DNA from: JAQIBY01 sp964527535 | GTDB taxonomy: Bacteria > Bacteroidota > Bacteroidia > Bacteroidales > ML635J-15 | Direction of reading: 5' to 3' | NCBI GenBank assembly: GCA_964527535.1 | Contig: CAZGPW010000132.1 | Span: forward strand, 1 to 23,170 | DNA length: 23,170 nucleotides | Shown here: positions 14,806 through 22,915 of the stretch, piece by piece | Layout: every line of letters begins with the position of its first letter | How positions within the stretch are numbered: position 1 is the first letter of the stretch | The notes under the pieces: model-generated | The model's input: only the letters and a program-made list of their open reading frames with translations | What the model was told of the DNA's origin: nothing | Database searches by the model: none | Made by a program: the position numbers and the translations under genes

Positions 14806-16152
14806 ATGGCAAATTATCAACAGTTGTTAGATGATTTCATGGCAATGGTCGTTGCCAAAAATCCATCAGAAAAAGAATTCCATCAGGCAGTGGAAGAAGT
14901 GGTTGAAACCCTGATCCCTTACGTGGAAGAAAACCCCAAGTACAAAGAAGCAAAAGTGCTCGAACGTATGATTGAGCCTGAGCGTGTGATCATGTTCCGT
15001 ATCCCCTGGATGGATGACAAAGGAGGAACGCACGTGAACCGTGGATTCCGTATTGAAATGAACTCCGCTATCGGCCCTTATAAAGGTGGCTTGAGATTTC
15101 ACCCCACAGTAAACCTTGGCATTTTAAAATTCCTGGCTTTTGAACAGGTATTTAAAAATTCCCTGACAACGCTCCCCCTGGGTGGCGGTAAAGGAGGCTC
15201 TGATTTTGACCCCAAAGGAAAATCCGATGCCGAAGTCATGCGGTTTACGCAAAGTTTCATGAATGAACTCTTCCGTCATGTAGGACCAAACACAGATATC
15301 CCTGCCGGAGATATTGGCGTTGGCGGTCGTGAAATCGGCTTCTTGTTTGGACAATACAAACGCCTGAGAAACGAGTTTACCGGTGTATTTACCGGGAAAG
15401 GCCGCGAATGGGGAGGATCACTTATTCGCCCTGAAGCTACAGGATACGGCGCTGTTTATTTCGCCAAAGAAATGCTGAAAACAAAAAATGAAACCCTTAA
15501 AGGCAAAAAAGTAGTTGTTTCAGGATCCGGTAACGTTGCACAATTCGCAACCCAGAAAGCTACCGAGTTTGGAGCCAAAGTGCTTACCCTTAGTGATTCA
15601 TCAGGCTTTATTTATGATCCCGATGGCATTGATAAAGAAAAACTGGAGTATATAATGCACCTGAAAAATGTAAAACGCGGACGAATTAAAGAATACGCCA
15701 AAAAATTCGGCGTAGAATATTTCGAAGGCGAACGGCCATGGAAAATCGAAGCCGATGTTGCATTACCTTGTGCTACAGAAAATGAAATCGATGAAGAAGC
15801 AGCAAAAACGCTTGTGAAAAATGGCGTTATGGCTGTTTCCGAAGGTGCTAATATGCCCAGTACGCCGGAAGCTGTAAAAGTATGGCTCGAAAACAAAATC
15901 CTTTACGGACCTGGCAAAGCTGCAAACGCCGGTGGTGTTGCCGTTTCAGGACTTGAAATGACACAAAACTCCATGCGCCTGAGCTGGACACGCGAAGAAG
16001 TGGACAGCAAACTCCATGACATTATGATCAACATTCATGACACATGCGTAAAACATGGAAAAGACGGCGATTTCATCAACTATGTAAAAGGCGCTAACAT
16101 TGGTGGTTTCGTAAAAGTGGCTGATGCAATGATCGCTCAGGGACTTGTATAA
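14806..16152 (+). CDS. gdhA: NADP-specific glutamate dehydrogenase
   Basis: It catalyses reversible reductive amination of 2-oxoglutarate with ammonia to glutamate, normally using NADPH in assimilation. The 448-residue length fits the small hexameric class. Seen: the substrate-binding PYKGGLRFHP (K93), PLGGGKGGSDFDPKGK with the catalytic lysine near K129, PAGDIGVGGREIG with D169, and a Rossmann motif SGSGNVAQFA followed by LTLSDSSG. That Ser-Asp-Ser-Ser stretch is as in NADP-type GdhA. It is monocistronic, with a terminator 13 nt downstream, and is followed by a transhydrogenase-like operon that also handles NADP(H). Confidence 0.95.
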   Translation: MANYQQLLDDFMAMVVAKNPSEKEFHQAVEEVVETLIPYVEENPKYKEAKVLERMIEPERVIMFRIPWMDDKGGTHVNRGFRIEMNSAIGPYKGGLRFHPTVNLGILKFLAFEQVFKNSLTTLPLGGGKGGSDFDPKGKSDAEVMRFTQSFMNELFRHVGPNTDIPAGDIGVGGREIGFLFGQYKRLRNEFTGVFTGKGREWGGSLIRPEATGYGAVYFAKEMLKTKNETLKGKKVVVSGSGNVAQFATQKATEFGAKVLTLSDSSGFIYDPDGIDKEKLEYIMHLKNVKRGRIKEYAKKFGVEYFEGERPWKIEADVALPCATENEIDEEAAKTLVKNGVMAVSEGANMPSTPEAVKVWLENKILYGPGKAANAGGVAVSGLEMTQNSMRLSWTREEVDSKLHDIMINIHDTCVKHGKDGDFINYVKGANIGGFVKVADAMIAQGLV

Positions 16153-16165
16153 CTTTTTCTTCTAA

Positions 16166-16201
16166 AAAGGGTCTGAAATATCAGACCCTTTCTTTTTCTT
16201 T
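16166..16201 (+). terminator. Rho-independent terminator of gdhA
   Basis: A perfect 11-bp stem (16166-16176 with 16181-16191) has an AATA loop and is followed by CTTTTTCTTTT. It separates gdhA from the nuoE-like gene, although readthrough cannot be excluded. A TATCTTTA at 16204-16211 (one mismatch to TAnnTTTG) could be the -7 box of the next operon. Confidence 0.9.
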
Positions 16202-16238
16202 TATATCTTTATCCGCATTAATTTTTAAAAACATTATC

Positions 16239-16757
16239 ATGCGCGTACAACGTATTGAACAACCGAAAGAACAATTTATTCTTGAAGATGTGGACCTCAG
16301 TAAAATTGATCCCATCATCGATGAATTGAAAGGTAAATCCGGAATTCTTATCCCACTGCTGCAAAAAATTCAGGATGTGTATGGGTTTATTCCCAAACAA
16401 GCTTTCTCTTACGTCGCAGAAAGAACAAACCTGAGAACTTCAGACATGTTCGGAGTGGCAACCTTTTATACCCAGTTCAGGCTTAACCCGGTCGGAAAAT
16501 ATATCATTAAAGTGTGTCACGGAACTGCATGCCACGTTCAGGGTGCCAAAGCCATCACAGAAGCCCTCCAGGACAGCCTGAAAGTTAAAGACGGAGAAAC
16601 CACGGAAGACAAATTGTTTACCCTCGAATCTGTGGCCTGTCTGGGATGCTGCTCACTCGCCCCGGTTATGATGATCAATGGAGAAACCTATGGTAAACTA
16701 ACCAGCAAATCTGCCACCAAGATCATTCGAAACATGAAATTACAGGAAAACAACTAA
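16239..16757 (+). CDS. NuoE/HydC-like [2Fe-2S] subunit (StnA-like)
   Basis: This thioredoxin-fold ferredoxin subunit has 172 residues. Residues 1-80 form the helical N-terminus typical of NuoE (GILIPLLQKIQDVYGFIP, FGVATFYTQF). The cluster ligands are C93 and C98 (CHGTAC) and C134 and C138 (CLGCC), the C-x4-C ... C-x3-C pattern for one [2Fe-2S]. In complex I, HydABC and Stn complexes this subunit docks on the NuoF-like flavoprotein. No membrane Nuo subunits are nearby, so this is a soluble complex. First gene of the three-gene operon, 27 nt before the next. Confidence 0.92.
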   Translation: MRVQRIEQPKEQFILEDVDLSKIDPIIDELKGKSGILIPLLQKIQDVYGFIPKQAFSYVAERTNLRTSDMFGVATFYTQFRLNPVGKYIIKVCHGTACHVQGAKAITEALQDSLKVKDGETTEDKLFTLESVACLGCCSLAPVMMINGETYGKLTSKSATKIIRNMKLQENN

Positions 16758-16784
16758 AAAGTCAATGAATTAAAACTGCATATC

Positions 16785-18563
16785 ATGGGCAAAACTAAAG
16801 TCATAGTTGGGTTGGGATCTTGCGGAATTGCCGCCGGTGCCAACAAAACTTATCAAAAAATAGACGACCTGAAGAAATCCCTTAACCTGGATTTTGAATT
16901 GAAAAAAACATCCTGTGTGGGGATGTGTTATAATGAACCTCTTGTTGAGATCATTGATGATGACGGCCATTATCTGTACGGGCATATTGACGAAGACAGA
17001 GCCATTGAAATTGTCGAAAAACACGTTGCCAATCATGAACCACTGAAAGACTACGTGGTGCACAGCGATTTGTTTGAATCAATAGATGATGATTTTTTCG
17101 AAGACCAAGTGAAAATTGCATTGAGAAATTGCGGGTTCATGGATCCCGAATCCATTGAAGAAGCCGAAAAACGAGGTGCTTATGCTGCAATGCAAAAAAT
17201 TGCCACCGAAAAATACGATCAGGATAAAATCATTAAAACGGTACTTGATTCAGGCCTCAGAGGAAGAGGTGGCGGTGGATTTCCAACAGGAAAAAAATGG
17301 ATGTTTGCAAAAGGGGCACCCGGAAAAGAAAAATACATCATCTGTAATGCCGACGAAGGTGATCCCGGAGCTTTTATGGACAGATCTTTGCTCGAAGGCG
17401 ATCCCCATACTGTGCTTGAAGGCATGACCATTGGTGCTTATGCCATCGGTGCCAACAAGGGCGTTATTTATTGCCGTGCCGAATACCCTCTGGCCATAAA
17501 ACGGCTGAACATAGCCATCCAGCAAGCCAGGGAAAAAGCTTACCTCGGTAAAAATGCCTGTGGTATTGATGGTTTTGATTTTGACATTTATGTGAAAGAA
17601 GGTGCAGGGGCTTTTGTTTGTGGTGAAGAAACAGCACTCATGGCTTCTGTCGAAGGAGAAAGGGGCATGCCCAGAAAAAGACCGCCCTTCCCGGCTAATT
17701 CCGGCCTGTGGGGAAAACCAACCAACATCAACAACGTGGAAACGTGGGCAAATGTACCCTGGATTATTGACAAAGGCGCTGAAGAATACGCTAAATACGG
17801 CACCGAAAAGTCCAAAGGAACAAAAGTGTTTGCCCTTACCGGTAAAATAAAACACGGGGGGCTTGTTGAAGTACCCATGGGCATGACAATTCATGATGTC
17901 ATATTTAAACTCGGAGGAGGCATACAGGACGATAAAGAATTTAAAGCCGTTCAGCTTGGAGGCCCTTCAGGCGGATGTATCCCCGCTTACATGGGGGAAA
18001 CCATTGTGGATTACGACTCCGTGCAGGCAACCGGCGCCATCATGGGATCAGGGGGGATGGTCGTTATGGATGAAACAACCTGCATGGTTGATATCGCTCG
18101 TTTTTTCCTCGATTTTACTGAAAAAGAATCTTGTGGTAAATGTACTTTCTGCCGCATAGGAACAAAAAGAATGCGTGAAATCCTCACGAAAATTACCGAA
18201 GGAAATGGGGAAGAAGGTGACATTGAAAAACTCGAAGAACTTGCCCATCAGGTGAAAGCAAACAGCTTGTGCGGCCTTGGGCAAACAGCACCTAATCCTG
18301 TACTCACTACAATTAAATATTTCCGCGATGAATACGAAGCGCACATCCGTGACAAAAAATGTCCGGCTAAAGTGTGTACGTCCCTTATAACCTATGAAGT
18401 GGATCCGGAAAATTGCACCGGCTGTACAGTTTGCGCTAAAAACTGTCCTGTGGATGCCATTTCAGGAGAACGCAAAGAAGTACATTTCATTGATCAGGAG
18501 ACCTGTATCAAATGTGGTGTCTGTTACTCCAAGTGTAATTTCGATGCAATTAAATTACTGTAA
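16785..18563 (+). CDS. NuoF/HydB-like NADH-binding flavoprotein (StnB-like)
   Basis: 592 residues, the long HydB/StnB layout rather than the ~430-residue complex I NuoF. Residues 1-90 form a thioredoxin-like ferredoxin domain in which only C13, C44 and C48 are present. The FMN/NADH core has GRGGGGFP at 160-167, NADEGDPGAFMDR at 188-200 and GEETALMASVEG at 280-291. An SLBB-like stretch near 350-405 follows. C450, C453, C456 and C496 bind a [4Fe-4S]. The C-terminal 2x[4Fe-4S] ferredoxin has C544, C547, C550, C554 and C574, C577, C580, C584. A C526/C531 pair is also present. The expected role is NADH/NAD+ chemistry at FMN with ferredoxin as a partner; electron bifurcation is inferred from family. 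Confidence 0.93.
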   Translation: MGKTKVIVGLGSCGIAAGANKTYQKIDDLKKSLNLDFELKKTSCVGMCYNEPLVEIIDDDGHYLYGHIDEDRAIEIVEKHVANHEPLKDYVVHSDLFESIDDDFFEDQVKIALRNCGFMDPESIEEAEKRGAYAAMQKIATEKYDQDKIIKTVLDSGLRGRGGGGFPTGKKWMFAKGAPGKEKYIICNADEGDPGAFMDRSLLEGDPHTVLEGMTIGAYAIGANKGVIYCRAEYPLAIKRLNIAIQQAREKAYLGKNACGIDGFDFDIYVKEGAGAFVCGEETALMASVEGERGMPRKRPPFPANSGLWGKPTNINNVETWANVPWIIDKGAEEYAKYGTEKSKGTKVFALTGKIKHGGLVEVPMGMTIHDVIFKLGGGIQDDKEFKAVQLGGPSGGCIPAYMGETIVDYDSVQATGAIMGSGGMVVMDETTCMVDIARFFLDFTEKESCGKCTFCRIGTKRMREILTKITEGNGEEGDIEKLEELAHQVKANSLCGLGQTAPNPVLTTIKYFRDEYEAHIRDKKCPAKVCTSLITYEVDPENCTGCTVCAKNCPVDAISGERKEVHFIDQETCIKCGVCYSKCNFDAIKLL

Positions 18564-18584
18564 ACAAAAGGAAAATTCAAGATC

Positions 18585-21500
18585 ATGGATAATAAAGTCA
18601 ATATTATTTTAAACGGGAAAACCGTTCAGGGAATCAAAGGGGAAACCATTTTACAATTGGCAACGCGCCTCGGTATTCATATACCTACCTTGTGTTATGA
18701 CAAACGCCTGAAACCTTATTCTTCATGTTTTGTGTGCGTTGTAGAAATTGAAGGAAGAGGCACTCAGCCTTCATGTTCTACTGATGTTGCCGAGGGAATG
18801 GTCATCAACACGGATAACGAAACGGTTAGAAAAGCCAGAAAAACAGCCCTTGATCTGTTATTAAGCGATCATTATGCCGACTGTGTCGGGCCATGTAAAG
18901 AAACATGCCCTGCTGGCGTGGATGTACAAGGATACATATCCCTTATTGAAAAGAAACAATACAGCGAAGCCATTGCCCTTATAAAAGAAACAAATCCGTT
19001 ACCTGCTGTTTGTGGAAGAGTCTGTGTGAGGCCATGCGAAGCTGCCTGTCGCCGTAATTTACTCGATGAAGGCACCGCCGTTGGTATTGATTACCTCAAA
19101 CGCTTTGCCGCCGACCAGGATTTGTTGCATGGCGAACATTACAAGCCTGAGGTAGCTCCTTCAAACGGCAAAAAAGTGGCCATCATTGGAGCCGGCCCCG
19201 GTGGCCTTTCAGCGGCATACTGGCTTCAACAAAAAGGTTTTCAATGCGATATCTATGAAGCCAATGATCATCCCGGCGGATGGTTAAGATACGGAATCCC
19301 TGAATACAGGTTACCCAATGATCTCATTGACAAAGAAGTTGAAACCATCACTGAACTGGGAGCCAATTTATACACAGGTAAAAAATTTGGTGATAACTTA
19401 TCTTACAAAGAAATCGGGAAAAACTACGACGCTACCATCCTTACCATCGGCTCACAAAAAGGAACCCTCATCAGGGCTGAAGGTGAAGATGCCGACGGTG
19501 TATTCAGCGGCATTGATTTCCTCAGGAATATGGAAATGACAGGACAGAAGTACGATTTCTCAGGTAAAACCGTCGTCACAGTTGGTGGTGGTAATACCGC
19601 TATGGATTGTTGCCGTACGGCCGTGCGTTGTGGTGCAGACAAAAGCATTATTGTGTACAGACGCTCTGAACAGGAAATGCCCGCCAACCCCATCGAAATT
19701 CATGAATCCAAGGCCGAAGGCGTAGAATACATGATTTTGACCAATCCCGTTAAAGTCAATAAAGATAAAAACGGGAAAGTAAAATCCATGACCCTCGTAA
19801 AAATGGAACTCGGGGAACCCGATGCTTCCGGACGTAGAAGACCAATTCCCATTGAAGGTTCTGAATTTGAACTTGACTGCGATTACATCCTCGCCGCTAT
19901 AGGACAGAAAACTGAAGTTACCTTCCTGGATGATGTCAACAAAAATACCTCCAAAGGAAAACTCGAAGTCAACAGGTGGGGTGATATTGATGCTGACGAA
20001 AACACACTTCAAACCGGCGTTGAAAATATCTTTGCCGCAGGTGACGGTGTCACAGGCCCGGCAACTGTCATTGAAGCCATTGCCCAGGCAAAAACAGCAT
20101 CGCATTCCGTTGAAATGTACCTCAACGGGCAAAAACCCGAACCAATCAAAAAACCGTTTGTCAGCAGAAAAGACAACTTCAAAGAACAAACTCAGGATGA
20201 TTACATTGGAAGGTATAAAAAACAAATGCGCGAAGAAATGCCGGTGCTCGATACCGGGAATCGCTTGAATTTCAAAGAAGTTGAACAGGGATATCAAAGT
20301 GAAGATGTGGCTGTACATGAAACTCAACGGTGCCTCGAGTGCGGATGCTCCGAGTTTTTCTCCTGCGACCTGCAGAAATTTTCTACAGACTATCATGCTG
20401 AACAAACAAAATACGATGGAGAATTTCATGAAAAACCAGTCGATTTCTCACATCCATACGTAGAAATTGACAACAACAAATGCATCCTGTGCTCAAAATG
20501 CGTGCGGATCTGCAAAGATGTGGTTGGAGCCAACGCTCTTGGGCTTGTTGAACGTGGTTTCGAAACTTTTGTGGCTCCAAGCATGGGCGAATCCCTTAAA
20601 GACACATCCTGTGAATCCTGTGGACTGTGTATTTCTACTTGCCCAACAGGCGCTATAACCGAAAACTTTAAATTCAAACCCGGCCCTGTTAAAACAGATA
20701 AAATACAAAGCATCAGCCCTTATGGTGCCATTGGCGAAAGCATTACAATAGAACACAAAAATGGGTTTGTTTTCCGTGTCAACGGTCGCGAAGGCATGAT
20801 CAATAAACTTGGTAACATTGACCGCTATGCAAAATTTGCCTACAACTTTATCAACGATGAAAATCGCATCACAAAACCCATGATCCGGAAAAACGGAAAA
20901 TTGACCGAATGCTCTTTTGATGACGCTTTTAAATTCATCAAAGAAACCATGGATACAGACAAAACCTCAGCGGTATTTGCCGGTGGAAGGCTTACCAACG
21001 AAGAAATATGGTCATTAAGAGAACTTGCTGATAAAGCCATTAAGGCAGATTTCACAGGGTCTTTCCACCTCATGCATTTGGATGAAGGAAACATCAACGC
21101 TTCAGAACTCAATGTCCCGTTCGATCAGATTGAAGAGGCAGAAAAAATCTTTCTTATGCACCCCTGGATCAACATGGACGATGCTACCCTTGGTTTTATG
21201 ATCAACCAGGCCCGGACAAAAAGCAACGCAGAAATTATCCTGATCACTGACAGGCAAAACACAAAACTTGAGAATAAATGCGATCGTGTCATCCACATTG
21301 AATCTTATTACAGTCTGCTCAAAGCAATGAATCATATACTCATCAAAAATGAGGAGCAAAATCAAATGTTTATCAACGATCATTGTGAAGGATTTGATGA
21401 GTACAAAGCATCCACCTTAAAAGACAACTTTAAGGATCTCATTGACAATGCCGGCATCAGTGAAGACGATATCAAAACATTGCTTCAGGAGTTTAACCTG

Positions 21501-22178
21501 ACACAACATGCTTTGCTTGTTATTTCTGAACGTTACCTGGATAATCACGCCGTGGCTGAAGCCAGAAATTTATGCCTGATTACCGGGAAACTCGGGAAAA
21601 CAGCTTCAGGGCTTATCTCTGTCAAAGAGAAAAACAACACACAGGGAATCATTGATTTTGCATTTGCCAATGGAGACGCCAAAAAATTGCACAATGCCTT
21701 TTACGACAAAAAACTGAAGCAAATATTTGTTTTTGGTGAAGATCCTGCAGGTACAGCACTGGATAAGTCTTCTGTCACAGACTCCCTGAAATCATCAGAT
21801 TTTCTCCTTGTGCAGGATTATTTTATGACAAAAACTGCTGAAATAGCCGATGTGGTGCTTCCGTCTTCATTGCCTTTTGAAACCGGTGGCAGCTTTACCA
21901 ACACACAAAAAATGATACAGACATTCCCTGCCGGATTAAAACTGAAACCCGCACTGTCAAATACTAGTCAGCTTGCCCGGATAGCAGCCGCTTATGATCA
22001 GCAAATCCCTGAAAACAATGATAATATAAGTGAAAAAATGCTATCAAATTTAAAACCAAATGACCATGCCCACAGGATCGTTTACACATCAGGACAAGGA
22101 GCTTTGCCTGAATTTTTACATGGGGCTGATAATGTTATGCTGCGGTTTGACAACGAATTTGATGATGCTTTTGAATGA
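18585..22178 (+). CDS. NuoG-NfnB(GltD)-pseudo-molybdopterin fusion (StnC-like)
   Basis: 1197 residues, in order: a [2Fe-2S] plant-type domain (C37, C48, C51, C64); a GltD-type N-terminal Fe-S domain (C100, C104, C108, then C143, C147, C151, C155); an NfnB/GltD flavoprotein with FAD motif GAGPGG at 202-207 and NADP(H) motif GGGNTAMD at 334-341 with YRR at 358-360; a Cys cluster C583, C586, C588, C594; a 2x[4Fe-4S] ferredoxin (C633-C643, C676-C686); and a molybdopterin-oxidoreductase-fold tail from about 705. At the tail's start, where enzymes have CPYCGVGC, this protein reads SPYGAIGE, so that [4Fe-4S] site is lost. Expected role: the NADP(H)/ferredoxin-handling subunit of a Stn-type transhydrogenase. 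Annotation as formate dehydrogenase would be wrong. Confidence 0.9.
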   Translation: MDNKVNIILNGKTVQGIKGETILQLATRLGIHIPTLCYDKRLKPYSSCFVCVVEIEGRGTQPSCSTDVAEGMVINTDNETVRKARKTALDLLLSDHYADCVGPCKETCPAGVDVQGYISLIEKKQYSEAIALIKETNPLPAVCGRVCVRPCEAACRRNLLDEGTAVGIDYLKRFAADQDLLHGEHYKPEVAPSNGKKVAIIGAGPGGLSAAYWLQQKGFQCDIYEANDHPGGWLRYGIPEYRLPNDLIDKEVETITELGANLYTGKKFGDNLSYKEIGKNYDATILTIGSQKGTLIRAEGEDADGVFSGIDFLRNMEMTGQKYDFSGKTVVTVGGGNTAMDCCRTAVRCGADKSIIVYRRSEQEMPANPIEIHESKAEGVEYMILTNPVKVNKDKNGKVKSMTLVKMELGEPDASGRRRPIPIEGSEFELDCDYILAAIGQKTEVTFLDDVNKNTSKGKLEVNRWGDIDADENTLQTGVENIFAAGDGVTGPATVIEAIAQAKTASHSVEMYLNGQKPEPIKKPFVSRKDNFKEQTQDDYIGRYKKQMREEMPVLDTGNRLNFKEVEQGYQSEDVAVHETQRCLECGCSEFFSCDLQKFSTDYHAEQTKYDGEFHEKPVDFSHPYVEIDNNKCILCSKCVRICKDVVGANALGLVERGFETFVAPSMGESLKDTSCESCGLCISTCPTGAITENFKFKPGPVKTDKIQSISPYGAIGESITIEHKNGFVFRVNGREGMINKLGNIDRYAKFAYNFINDENRITKPMIRKNGKLTECSFDDAFKFIKETMDTDKTSAVFAGGRLTNEEIWSLRELADKAIKADFTGSFHLMHLDEGNINASELNVPFDQIEEAEKIFLMHPWINMDDATLGFMINQARTKSNAEIILITDRQNTKLENKCDRVIHIESYYSLLKAMNHILIKNEEQNQMFINDHCEGFDEYKASTLKDNFKDLIDNAGISEDDIKTLLQEFNLTQHALLVISERYLDNHAVAEARNLCLITGKLGKTASGLISVKEKNNTQGIIDFAFANGDAKKLHNAFYDKKLKQIFVFGEDPAGTALDKSSVTDSLKSSDFLLVQDYFMTKTAEIADVVLPSSLPFETGGSFTNTQKMIQTFPAGLKLKPALSNTSQLARIAAAYDQQIPENNDNISEKMLSNLKPNDHAHRIVYTSGQGALPEFLHGADNVMLRFDNEFDDAFE

Positions 22179-22226
22179 TAAATACACTATGAACCTAACC
22201 TAATCTCGAACCATAAACTATTAACT

Positions 22227-22682
22227 ATGAGTAAACTTAATTCAATACGGGAAATTCTGGATTTTGCCATTGAGCAGGAACAGGAAGCTGTAGATTTTTA
22301 CACTAGCCTTGCAAAAACTGCACAAACAAAAGACATGCAGAAGATTTTCAAGTCTTTTGCCCTCGAAGAAATAGGCCATAAAGCCCGTTTGACAAAAATT
22401 AAGAACGAAGGCATCCATGACTGGAAAAATGAAAGCGTTGCCGACCTTAAAATTGCCAATTATTTGACTGATGCTGAACCAACTCCAAACATGGATTACA
22501 AAGACGCCCTTATCCTTGCCATGAAACGGGAAAAAAATGCGTATAAATTATATCATAATTTGGCTGAAAGGGCTCCAAACAACGAGTTAAAAGAAATATT
22601 CCTGTCTCTGGCCAGTGAGGAATCAAAACACAAGCTCCGCTTTGAACTGGAATACGATGATTATGTGCTGAGAGAAAATTAA
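22227..22682 (+). CDS. Rubrerythrin-like diiron protein
   Basis: 151-residue four-helix ferritin-like protein. Diiron ligands are visible as E20 (EQEQEAVDFY), E48 and H51 (EEIGH), E102 (MKREKNAYKLY) and E132 and H135 (EESKH). The C-terminal rubredoxin domain of classical rubrerythrin is missing, so electrons must come from a separate rubredoxin or flavoprotein. Family members reduce hydrogen peroxide or act as iron-handling proteins in anaerobes. It starts 48 nt after the transhydrogenase fusion and may be read through from that operon, which would link it to a strong reductant supply, but no promoter or terminator between them was found. Confidence 0.85.
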   Translation: MSKLNSIREILDFAIEQEQEAVDFYTSLAKTAQTKDMQKIFKSFALEEIGHKARLTKIKNEGIHDWKNESVADLKIANYLTDAEPTPNMDYKDALILAMKREKNAYKLYHNLAERAPNNELKEIFLSLASEESKHKLRFELEYDDYVLREN

Positions 22683-22871
22683 CACTGCATCATTCTGATA
22701 ATGTGCACCTCTGTGTAAACACTGAATGGCTTGCTGCATTTAATCTGCAAATACCTGTCCAAAATATGAGGCAATGAATATGCCCTAATAAAAACCTCTA
22801 TGACAGTTCTTTTTAAAAACATTTTGAGGTTAAAAATAAAAAATGGATACTCGATGTATTACCTAACCTGG

Positions 22872-22915
22872 CATAGCCAGAACCAAAAAGGGAATAATGA
22901 ATACTGAACAAGGAA
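22872..22915. repeat. Palindrome and low-complexity GAAT-rich leader
   Basis: CTGGC ATA GCCAG (a 5-bp hairpin near 22868-22880) is followed by AATGAATACTGAACAAGG and AATGTCGAATGATGAAG, loosely repetitive runs rich in GAA, AAT and ATG. Such leaders recur ahead of four-helix-bundle genes in Bacteroidota as I recall. They make the true start codon of the following gene uncertain. Confidence 0.35.

Noticed and set aside
17250..17894. Long minus-strand frame opposite the NuoF-like gene
   Set aside because: It is antisense to a clearly conserved gene and shows no signal, domain or start context. It results from codon bias on the sense strand.
16239..22178. Respiratory complex I (nuoEFG)
   Set aside because: No membrane or hydrophilic connecting subunits are present, the NuoF-like protein has the long HydB-type C-terminus, and the NuoG-like protein carries an NfnB/GltD insertion.
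18585..22178. [FeFe]-hydrogenase or formate dehydrogenase catalytic subunit
   Set aside because: No H-cluster motifs (such as TSCCP or PCxxKxxE) are present. The molybdopterin-like tail lacks the N-terminal CxxC cluster and any visible catalytic Sec/Cys context.
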